A DNA stretch of 64,000 nucleotides from Mesaphorura yosii. Taxonomy: Eukaryota > Arthropoda > Collembola > Poduromorpha > Tullbergiidae. The DNA lies in assembly GCA_009869945.1 (NCBI GenBank), contig WIXG01000045.1:1-64000 (forward strand), written 5' to 3'. Of the stretch, positions 1-10,600 are shown one piece after another (within the stretch, counting starts at the first letter, position 1; each line of letters begins with the position of its first letter). Both the position numbers and the translations under genes were made by a program. Under the pieces are notes generated by a model. That model did not search any database and was not told the origin of the DNA. It saw only the letters and a program-made list of their open reading frames with translations.

Positions 1-369
1 CTTGATTTCATGCCAAGTGCTTGATTCAGTAGGTGGCGCACAAGCTTCACCAGGTGAAGCACAAGACAATCGCCGTGGAACACAAACGCCGTGCATTTTG
101 TCCACAATCCCCCTTCATACTTCTGTACTCGAGTCGAGTTGACTTTGGCGTGGCTTGGCTTCATCTTTCAATCCACGTCAACGAGGTGGATGGGAAAGGT
201 TGTGTGGTAGAGTCGTTCTTTCTTTCGTAGGGTTTTGAAATTTCGGACTTTTCTGTTTTATTTTCCGGAACTTTATTAATTTAAACCCACTCTAAACTCG
301 GATCATCAGTCGATCCTTGTGTGACTAGTTTTTTTTATTAGTTCAGTAACAGTAATTAGCAGTGTCAAC
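1..369 (+). other. Upstream region and probable 5' UTR of vasa
   Basis: No convincing gene is visible. The stretch lies directly before the vasa start codon at 370 and is presumably promoter plus 5' UTR. I see no clear TATA box. A 65-codon frame at 33-230 has no recognisable domain or signal peptide. Confidence 0.4.
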
Positions 370-3300
370 ATGGCAGATGAAGACGACTGGGGGGAGCCAA
401 TGTCTGCACCTACAATTGCAAAGGCATCTGGCGACGATGACTGGGTAAGAAAATTCATTCGTTTTGTCCATCACAATTTCAAAATCTGCAAAGATTTGCA
501 CAATTTGCTTGGACAGAGAGCCGTTCAGATAGGTCCATGACTGTTTCATAGCGCATTCATTTAGCATTTGGGCGTAATTTTATCCAACCTGTGCTTGACA
601 GCATTCTCCTTTGTATTGAGAAACGCGCTTCGACTTCGCACTTGCATTATGACTCTTGTTTATGGATTAGGGCATAAAGTTGTGGTAGAACGTAGAAGAT
701 TTAAAGACGACACGCTTTCTATCCGTGACAAATGTTTTCAGACTTTCATTTCCCAAATCGCTAATCTGCCCACTGCATCGCACAATTCAAAATGGAGGGG
801 CTTGGGACATGATACGGAAGGCACAGACAGTTCTTTAGCAATGAGAATGAGACCCATATAATTAATGTATTGAAGATTACGCATGGACATAGGCTGCGCT
901 GATGCACGTCAGGCGCCATTGTTATTCTCTCCTTTCCCTTCCATATTCAAACTACATTATTCCTTCTCCTTCCCTTGTTGTCCAGCTTAGCTCAGCCTCC
1001 GCTCCGAGGAGGCCCTTCTCATATCAGGCACAAAGCATTAGCGGCATCGTAATGGAAAAATTCTAACTTCATCTACTCAATCACATATAATCCTTGCCTC
1101 ATCCTATGTAAAAAGAGACTTTATAATACGTAATAGCAATAGCATAATACCATCTCGATAGACTAGACGATCATAACGGTGGTCGCTTGAGCTTGAGACG
1201 ATACTTTTATCGTAAATGTAAATTGACTTCGGAGATAATGTAAGTGCGTTGCATGTGACTCAGATTAATGAGCCGAGCACGGACGACAATACGACGAACT
1301 CTAAAATGCATTCGGTTTCATACACTTTCGTAGTTTCACTTCTACCTTTCGTTCTTGATTATCTTGATTGATTCCTGCCAAATGCCCAAAGGACAAATTT
1401 AGCTAGGGTGAACATTCAGTATTCTAGCTGTTTCACTCGGTTTCAACTCTCATTTCATTTACATATTTGCGGAAAGACTCGAATGACATAAATAAATATC
1501 GGACTGCACATTAGCGACAAGTTACCATTTCAACGTAAAAATGCATGTTTGGTATTTCCTTGTAATGGTATAGAAGAGCGACGGGGAGGCACCAGTTTAC
1601 GGACAAAGCCAAGCAACGGGGTACAGCGGAGACCGTGGATTCGGCGGTAGAGGCCGGGGAGGTGGTGGCGGCGGGAGCCGTGAACCCCGAGATGGAGATT
1701 GGTTTTGTGAATGCGGCCAGAGCAACTTTGCCAGCCGTTTCAAATGCTTCAAGTGCCAGCAGGAGAAACCAGGTGGCGGAGGTGGTGAGTAAATGACCAT
1801 GTGTTCATTTGGAACTGATTTTCATTTGCATAGCTTCTGAGTTAGAATAAGAATTAGAATTATCTCAATAACAAAAAGTTCATTTATCATTTTTCGAAGA
1901 TTCGAGTACTGAACTGAATTACGGATTATGGTACTATTGCCTCTGTGGCCTGAGTGACCTCTAATTTTTATGTGGACCAACTTTCCAACATGCCAATTAC
2001 AACTATGCAAGGCGAACAAAATTTGTGAAGGATAAGACTATGATGTGACTATTATTGCCTTTTTCTCAGGAGATGGTGGATTTGCCGAAAGAAAACCAAG
2101 AGAGCTCCGAGACACCGACTGGATTTGCCCGTCTGACACCTGCGCTGCAGTCAACTTTCAGAATAAAACTGCTTGCTTCAGGTGCCACGAACCTAAACCG
2201 GAAGGAATTGGGGGAGGTAATGGCAAGGAACCTCTATCTGTATTTTGTATGTCATGTTCTTTTAAAGTTCAAGCATTATTTATTATGGGTTCGTCATTTA
2301 TTCTAAATAGACCGTGATCGACGCCCACTTGCTGAAGCCAGACCCGGAGACTGGGTATGTCCTGGGTGTGGGAAAAATAACTTTCGAAACAAAACAGAAT
2401 GTTTCTCTTGTCATGATCCGCGTCCGGAGGGCATGGGTGGTGGTAAGTGATTTAGCTATTTAGTTATCAGCTTGTTTGAATCGGCGTTCCTTGAACCTCG
2501 AATATGAACATGACATGGAGGATACTTTTTGTGCAGATGCCGGGAGTCGCCCCCCGAGGGAACCGCATCCAGATGACTGGATATGCCCAGGATGCAGCAA
2601 AAACAATTACGCAAGTAGAACGGAGTGCTTTTCATGCAAGATTGAACGGCCCGAAGGGCTTGGAACTCAGATTGACCCGAATGCTCCACCTAGAGAACGT
2701 TATATTCCTGCTGAGTTCTTAGAAGGCGACGCTATATTTGACGAGCGCAATGAGCTGTACGACGGAACAGGAATTAATTTCAAAGACTACGATAATATCC
2801 CCGTTAATGTGAGTCAAGTTTTTTCGTGTAGTAGATTTACCCAACAGTAAAATACTACTTCATTATATTTTAATTGTTTTACTAAAAATGACATGGTGTT
2901 CTATATTCTATTTGATAGTTGTCGGATGAGCAAGGGAAAATGGAACTACCACACTATGAAACATTTGCAGAAATGAAAATCAGAGACTACTTGGTAACAA
3001 ACCTAACAAAGTGCAAATACACAAAGCCTACTCCTATTCAGCGAGCTGCAATTCCGGTGTTACTGAATAGAAGGGACATCATGGCTTGTGCGCAAACTGG
3101 TTCAGGAAAGACGGTCCGTAATGTTCCGACTCCTTGATTTTAGCCAAAGAGAACATTCATTTTTCAAACACGATCGTTGTACTTGTTTTCTTAGGCTGCA
3201 TTTTTGCTGCCAATTCTACACGATTTCCTAACACACCAAGGCGATTTGACGCCTGCTGGAACCACTCCTGCTACGCCCGAGGCACTAATCTTAGCGCCAA

Positions 3301-4679
3301 CACGCGAGCTAGCTCTTCAGATTGGTAAAGAAGCGAATGCCTATGCCGCTGGATCTATAGTTAAGACAAAAGTTATGTATGGAGGCGTGGCCGTGTTCGC
3401 CAACAAAAACAGCTTAAGAGTAAGTTACGTTGCTTGCTGCTATTTGCAAACATAATTAAGGGCATACGTCAGTTAAGATTGATCTTCATCTGCACTTCAT
3501 TAACAGAATGGTTGTAATATTTGCGTCGCCACTCCAGGCAAGCTCAAGCAGCTAGTGAAGGAGGGACACTTGTCCTTGGATAAAGTTCAGTACTTTATCC
3601 TGGACGAAGCTGACAGGATGTTGGATATGGGCTTTATGGATGACGTTGTTGAAATCGTGGGACACCTTCCAGCCAAGGTAAGTGGTTCTAGCACAGCACT
3701 AAGCAAACGAATATATCAAATCATCAGGATCAATACTTAATTTAAATGCTCAATCCCTTTGTAGGGAGAGAAAGTTGCTGGCATGTTCAGCGCAACTTTT
3801 CCGCCAGCTATTCAACAAGTGGCGAAACAATTCCTGGAAAATTACGTCTTCATCTCTGTTGGAATTGTTGGAGGAGCTTGCAAAGATGTTGAGCAAGTAT
3901 TTGAGCTTGTTGAACAAAAAGAAAAGAGAGGAAAGCTGCTTGATATTCTGAAGAGCACGCCAGATGACAATTACAAGATTGTGATATTTTGCGGTACCAA
4001 GAAAGGTGCCGACTTCCTGGCGACAATATTATCCGAGAGAAGCATCTCGTCTACTTCAATTCATGGTGACAGACTTCAGAGTCAACGGGAAACGGCGCTT
4101 CGAGAGTTCTCTTCTGGACAACGAAAGGTGTTGGTTGCCACTGCTGTGGCTGCACGTGGTTTAGGTGAGTTAAACGACTAAATCGTTGTTCACTTCACAA
4201 AAGATTTTAACATAAATCAATGGCTAATTCTGCTCTTGCAGACATTCCCAAAGTGTCAATGGTCATCAATTATGACATGCCAAAGGAGATTGAGGAATAT
4301 GTTCACCGAATTGGCCGAACAGGACGCGTTGGTCATCAAGGAAAGGCCATCAGCTTTTTTGAATCAACAAACGACATGGCTCTTGCTGGTCCTCTGGTCG
4401 GGATTTTGAAGGGAGCTGGACAGACCGTGCCGCCCTGGTTGGAGAATATGGGCTCGAGCTTCGGAGGATTCGGCGATGCCCACGGTGGCGTGGATAATCG
4501 TGGAGTAAGAATTGCAATAGCAACTATTTTATTATAAAAGAAATAAAATCTTCAGGCAGTCAGTCTTGGGATTGCAAGAATATGAGCACGACTCTAAGAC
4601 TTTGTGTTTCTTGTGATTTCAGGGTTATGAGAACGGGGCTGCTACTGAAGTCGGAGGCGGTGACGAAGATTGGGATTAA
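370..4679 (+). CDS. vas: Vasa-type DEAD-box RNA helicase with four RanBP2-type zinc fingers
   Basis: ATP-dependent RNA helicase, in other animals a core component of germ granules. I read 11 exons: 370-444, 1574-1784, 2070-2216, 2311-2442, 2537-2808, 2919-3113, 3195-3419, 3507-3677, 3765-4164, 4242-4504 and 4623-4679, giving about 715 residues with all phases agreeing. Helicase motifs are complete: Q motif [42 protein letters not shown] and HRIGRTGR. Vasa rather than PL10/Belle is indicated by the acidic N-terminus with DDW, by [13 protein letters not shown], and by the terminal GGDEDWD. The N-terminal third has a short Gly/Arg-rich stretch and then four RanBP2-type fingers (pattern W-x-C...C-x3-N-x6-C-x2-C), one each in exons 2-5. 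Many arthropod Vasa proteins carry CCHC knuckles there instead. Finger 1 has C-x-C where C-x2-4-C is expected. Confidence 0.93.
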
Positions 4680-5199
4680 ATGACTGCTTGTTGTACTACT
4701 AGTTAATACTACACAATTAAAACACTACTGTTACTAATAATAAATTGGATTAGTGAGTAGCTTCTAAGGTACCATTCTGTTACTAAACTAGCTCAAAATA
4801 AATTCTGTTGTGTTCAGTTAACCCGATTTTTGTTATGGTCGTGCTCTTGACTTCATTGGCATTGATTTTCTTGCTATTTGGGAATGACAAGCTGCGCTGC
4901 AGAACTCATGATGACGATGACTTCATGTCTGTTTGGTAGTGGATTTAATATTTAATCTCCATTCTCCACGTACGCTTACTCCTGATTTGACGTCCAACTG
5001 TCCATCTATAATTTTTCAAGCTGTGCGTATGCGTGCATCATCGTAACTTCAGTGGTGACCTCACCTCTTGCTTGCGGTCTGCGTCTTGCTCCTTTATAAA
5101 CGGTTGTCTTCTTCAAGACAGGCATCACTTTGACTCGAGAAATCGTCGAATCTTGAACAAATCTTGAAGCGCTGAAGTCAATAGCAAATTAATAAAATC
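4680..5199. other. Intergenic, vasa 3' UTR and promoter of the next gene
   Basis: This holds the vasa 3' end and then the upstream region of the gene starting at 5200. A TTTATAAA-like stretch near 5092-5099 sits about 100 bases before that start and could be a TATA element. Nothing else is recognised. Confidence 0.35.
4739..4744 (+). terminator. Poly(A) signal of vasa
   Basis: AATAAA lies about 60 bases after the vasa stop codon. A second near-copy follows at about 4796. Confidence 0.6.
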
Positions 5200-7523
5200 A
5201 TGGCACCAACTCCGTTAGAACTGGAGTCCTTGTACCAGCGACCCACAGCCTCTCGCCTTCGACCTGTGCAGCGTAAGCGAACCAGCACATTCACGAACGA
5301 TGAGACTCAGGCGCTGAGCAATGTTGAAGGGCTACGACCTCATGAATTTGCGGCGACTGGTCTGCTCGTTCACCCAAGAATCCTGCCTGGGTTCTCATAC
5401 AGGTAAAGATAACATGGATCCTTCTTCACTTCGTCCAGTTACCCCTTGGAAGTTTTCTTTATAATTTACGAATGTTGCGAGTGTTTAGAGTGCGACCGCT
5501 GCTAACGACCAAGTACTTGTTTGGAGGGAAGGCTCTGCAGCTGATGTCAATTGGCCGAGGTTATGGAAAGCGAATCACCTTCAAACCGGATTCAGAGGGC
5601 GTGAACGAGAATAGGTGAGACATTTTCTGCAAACCTCTCAGTCAAGGAGGTGTTAAAGTTTATATCAAATCGTTCATGTTCGCAGCAACTACTTCTGGAG
5701 CGATTCGAGACCCGAAGGCTTTGGGTTTGAATTGGAAGTCATTTCACCCGGAGACAAGTTTACAATCTACGACTCAGCCCACAATTCCGTTGGGACGTGC
5801 CAAGTCCTTCGTAATAAGGTCAGTTGCACGGTTTACTGAAGCGATTCTCGTCATGACTGGTTTTTCTTAATCCGAAGCAGTTCAGTTAGTAGCTGGATGA
5901 TTTCTCAATAGTTGTGTACTTTCGTAACCAAGACATTAATCCCTAAAACAAAAGCAGCTTGCCTGATCGGCTTAATAGCAGTGATTTGCAGTTCTAATTT
6001 TATCGGCTTACTTTATCTGTAATCCTGATGAACAAGACACGAGTCGGTTCAGAAATGACGAAAGACGAGTATGGCACGACACACCTTTCTGCATTGCGTC
6101 ATTTTATGACAAAGACAACAACTGTTGCTGCTCCTACGTGCTACACAGTCGTCCAGATTACGGATTCTGGATTCTGGATTGGGTAAAGCGGATTAAAAAG
6201 CTGTGGTTGCTTATAAATGAAGCTATACGCGATAAACAATTTTATCCGGCATTCCAAAAACGAATTAACCCGTTTCTCAAGTTCGAACAAATGCTACACG
6301 AAATGGAGGGTAACCTTGTCTTGCTTTTGTTTACAGGAGCCGCAAATCGAACAATCACATTTAATGTGGCCTGATGGTACAATTGAGAAATGGGTACTGG
6401 TTCATCTCACATGCAAGGTAAGGTGTATGCCAAATGCGGGACAATTAAAATGCTAGCATGAAAACGAGTGCCTCAATGCGCTTTTCCGTTAATTGCAGCT
6501 CCAAACCGAAGATGGAACCGTGTCGACCATTTGCATCACCGGAATGGCAATTGCATCCAAGGCAAACTCGTCATCAGCTGCGAAGCTGGTGCGCGTCATG
6601 AATTGCCACGTCCAGCAGCAATTTAAAGGAACCCCGATTCGCAAATACACATTTTCACAAGCGCAGCAAGGTCAGAAAGTATTTAGTCTTGAGCCTGGAA
6701 TCATCGGCCACATGAGAAGAATCACAGTCGATGGGCAGTCAATCGCAGATGTGCCAACCACGTACACAATTACCGGACTTGCGAAGCACGAGTTGGCAGT
6801 TATCGGTACGACTACGACTTACCAAATCGAAAGGCACACCTGGAAATTCGTGAACTCGTGCTAATCTCATCTTTACTTTAGGAACATTTGTCGACTCTCG
6901 CGTGCTACCCGGCTTTCATTACATCGTGCGTCCAATGCACGCTAAAACTCCACTTTTTAATGGAGAATCCCTGAAGTTGCTAAGTGTTGGTCGCGGTTAC
7001 GGAAAACGCTTCACGTTTGAATCGAAAACGAAGAACACGAATGAGCATTATTTCTGGAGCGATTCGTACAACGAAGGTTTCGGATTTGCTCCGCATGAAG
7101 TCGTCTGTGGGCAACGGTTTAAATTAATCACGAATGAGAATAATCAGGAATTAGGCATAGCAGTGGTCAAGAAAGACGACCTGCCACAGGTACCTGAGAC
7201 TTGATGAGAAAATGGAGATTCCCAAAAGTATTATCATCGGGCTTACTAGAAACACGAATTTAATTGCTTGTGTTTAGACTGAAATCGAAATGGTCATGCT
7301 TCCAAATGGTGGCGTCCTCAAGAGACTTCGCATTGAAATTGTTTGTCATCTTGTCATCGATACAAATGTGACGCGCGCATGTCGGGTTCATGGTATCGCC
7401 GTCGTTGTTCGAAATGGCTTGACCGGGGCAGCCAAAGTGGAACGAATCGAAAATCCCGGACTGGACGCCCTGACCACGTTGCATCACATTGGAGAAGAGC
7501 TTGTTCTTGTTGCAATTAATTAA
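5200..7523 (+). CDS. Unrecognised protein with two tandem repeats
   Basis: I do not recognise the family. Seven exons in phase (5200-5402, 5489-5614, 5686-5818, 6337-6417, 6499-6805, 6882-7189, 7278-7523) give about 467 residues. The protein is an internal duplication. Each half has a block of about 85 residues with the shared pattern LPGF-Y-VRP...L-SxGRGYGKRxTF...N-YFWSDS-EGFGF, ending in a G-x-KF/RFxI segment. Each half then has a beta-rich block of about 100 residues built around xMxxPDG/PNGG. The first 50 residues are basic and not a signal peptide (MAPTPLELESLYQRPTASRL). No membrane segment is seen, so it is probably soluble and intracellular. Its 3' end lies 114 bases from the 3' end of the channel gene on the other strand. 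Gene structure is well supported; function is unknown. Confidence 0.75.
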
Positions 7524-7542
7524 CGTTCAACAGCTGTGGACT

Positions 7543-7548
7543 TTTATT
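7543..7548 (-). terminator. Poly(A) signal of the channel gene
   Basis: AATAAA on the minus strand lies about 90 bases beyond the channel stop codon, in the 114-base gap before the convergent neighbour. The two 3' ends must almost touch or overlap. Confidence 0.5.
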
Positions 7549-7637
7549 AACTTGTTTAGCTTTTAGTTAAGGATTGAGGAAAAGAATCTAGAGCTGATAC
7601 GTTAACGAGACTAAACAAAAGCACGACCTCTTGAAAC

Positions 7638-10600
7638 TCATTTTGAAACAATCTCTTCTTTAATCTCGGTCACATTAAACTCCCGTTCCTCGTTCTTGGC
7701 TGACTTTGAGATTGTAGTCGTCTTCGTAGTGATGGTTGTGTACTGGATGGTTGCGAACGGGCTGTCCTTGTTGGACTGAAGCGATCTCCTAATGACGAGA
7801 GAGCGCGGTCCAACTTCCGTCTCTTCCTCGCCATTTTCTCCAAGTGAAAGCTGGTTAATCGTCTCCAAAATCAATGCCAAGTAAATATTGACAAAGATGA
7901 GACCACTCAGGGCCACGTACAGAAGCAGGAATATTTTTGCGTAAAGTGGGTTTCCACAGTTTGGCGCTTCACCTTTTTCTGTCCACTCATTCCGGCAATT
8001 TTCCGTATTCGCCATTCCCAGATAGGCTCCGTCGACTCCGGAAAATGTTGAAAAATGCATCAGTATCAAGATCGAATTTGTGAATGTGGCAAAATTGGTC
8101 GTTGAGTTTAGCCCAAATTGTTGCTTCACATGAGCGAACAGAGTTATGCCGATAAACGTGAAGGAAAAGAGGATGAGCACAAAAAATGCCAACAAATTCA
8201 GCATGGTAGGAAGTGCGAAGACCAGCGATCGTTTGAATGTTTGGAGTCTGGCCTTGTGCCAAATCCGTAAGATCTCCGGCTTCTTCCAGTTCCCGTACGA
8301 CCAAAGTGGAACGAATCTGAGCAGGCGGAGAATACGAAGCGATTCTATCACAAGAAGCGCGTCGCACAGAACGTAGGCACAATCGCCGCCCCAACCAAAT
8401 CCACAAAGACGTCCTGCAAACAAATAATGGGACGCCCTGTTTTGAAGAAGACACTAAAACGCAAACGGAATATGCAATAACGATCTTACGCAGTGTAACG
8501 CCAATGATAGCCAAGAAATCAATCACATTCCAGGCACTTGTAAAATAAAATTGCCTCCACGCAATCAGCTTGAGAACCAGTTCAATGTAGTATATTACTG
8601 GAACCAGTATCAGAGAATAAACTCGCTCAACCTACCAAATGCAAAATTACAAAATGAAGTGCGTTGTGCTCTTGTGCTCAAACAAAAACCGTCGTTTGAA
8701 CTTGCCTTTGACATGTATCTCAAATTGAAATGAATCTGAAAGAAGTCCATCAGAATCACCAACATGATGACAGCATCGAATCTGAAGTTGGTCACAAAAC
8801 CATAAATCTGGTGGACAATTTTTGGCTGCTGCATAGGCTTGATCTGAATTCTTTCTGTGGTATGCGGTTTGCAGTAGTCCTGGGTCAGCCCTTGTTGGGT
8901 GTGAACAGTGTTCTCCCAGTTCATGATCCGATAGAAACGAAACAACCGGAAAGCGAAAAATGTAGACGGGCTGATCACAACCGCTTCTGAACATCTTAAA
9001 CCTGTAAGAAACTCAGCTATGGAGTCCAATTATCAGCAGCGCTGGTGAATGCACGTACCCGTGAAGATGATCCCCAAAAACACGAGTATGAAGTCGAAGA
9101 GATTCCACCATGTTGTAAAATAGAATCGTCTCCACGCAAGAATTTTAATAGCCATCTCAATTGTGAAAATGATCAGAATGACCAATTCCAAATAGTGGAG
9201 AACGGTTTCTTCAACTGGACTCTACTCAAATACAAAGAAGAAACTTGTGTTACCAAACGCTGTCTCGGTCAAACGAGCAAAGGCCACCCATATTCATACC
9301 TGACCGAACGAGTGAAAGCTGAGCAAAACAGCGTTCAGCACAATCAGTCCAAGTATTGATCTTTCAAACAGCGCGTTGATTACAATTGCGTAGAGTTGTT
9401 TGCATAATTTCTGCTCTGGCTCTGGAATTTGCACATTCTCCGGGACGCGACTAGCCACCTTCTCGCCACTCGGGCTCGCAACTGGCACGGTGAGAGACTC
9501 CTTTAACTTCTCCAGTTTCTCTTTGTATCTCTTTCTTTGCTTCACACTCAAGAATTGCAACCGAGTCTGGAATGGAATTCAGAAATTTTTACTATGCTTC
9601 TTGCCTCTTCTTTTGAGAAAAAGAGTTTCTCACCTCTTCTTGCTCTAAAAGATACACAAAAATCCCGATAATGATATTTATGAGGAAGAATACTCCAAAA
9701 ATGATAAAAATGAAGAAGAAAGCCATCCTGTTGTAATTGTATTCCCGTATTGGCTGCTGGTTTAGCTGAGGAATATAAAAAGGGGCACATGTAAAGCACG
9801 TCATCCTGGGACTGTATAGTAACGACTTCTTTTTACTTGTGTGCCGTCAACCGCGTCATGCATGATCGCAATCCAACCGTTGAAGAACGAGAAAAGCGAC
9901 AAAGACTGTAAACTTTCTCCGATATTGTCAAAGTTAAATGTTGACCGCGTCCAAGAGAAATTCTTAGCTGCTGTGCAGTCGTTAATGCGAACGCCTTGTG
10001 TCTGACGGAAGTTCTCGTATCCTTTGTACGGAGTTATGCACTATTGGGGTTTAAAAGTTTTCAGTTATAATTTGTCATTGCCAGCCTTCCATCACTATTT
10101 TTTGTTATACCTTGTAAAAGTATCCAGCAAACAACCAAATTCCTTCAATGCCAAAAAGGAGCCAAATGAACCCTCCGGCAAGCACGAAGCGAGTCAATTC
10201 ACGCACTTGTGAGCAAAGTCCTCGCCCAACGCTCTGTACAAATAAAGGTCTCAGCACGAAATTAGAGACACGAATGGAGGAGCTAGGGTTTAATCTTACC
10301 CGAAGCCGATTAAAACGATCGACAAGTAGCAACGGGCGACAACACTCCAATGAAGTGAGGAATTGAGTAGTTCCAGTACTCCAAATTCCAAGGCTCACAT
10401 TTACTAGTTTGGCCTAAAAGAAAGACAATACTTTCCTGAAGGATCCTGTGAGTGAAAGTGAGACAAGCAAGCCGCGAATTATACGCACTGGCATCTGCAA
10501 ATGAGCTTACTACAGAAAGAATCAAATCAAAAGTGTTGCCAAAATTGGTGAAGAATCTTCTGCATCCAAACTGAATGAATTTTAGCGGAACTTCAACAAC

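Noticed and set aside
1597-1800. Proline-rich minus-strand frame
   Set aside because: It is the complement of the Gly/Arg-rich vasa exon 2 and has no other support.
8146-9029. Several overlapping plus- and minus-strand frames over the channel exons
   Set aside because: All but the chosen minus frames lack channel similarity. The frame at 9029-8610 opens upstream of the true exon and runs into the GC-AG intron.
8490-9566. Idea that the two S1-S3 sets are mutually exclusive exons of one domain IV
   Set aside because: The S4 of the first set and the S1 of the second are in one uninterrupted exon (9001-8706), so including that exon includes parts of both.
10310-10525. Alternative channel exon reading through [14 protein letters not shown] from a GTGCGT donor
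   Set aside because: That frame hits a stop before the next donor, while the chosen frame aligns with RPLRAMSR of domain III and splices in phase on both sides. Some doubt remains.
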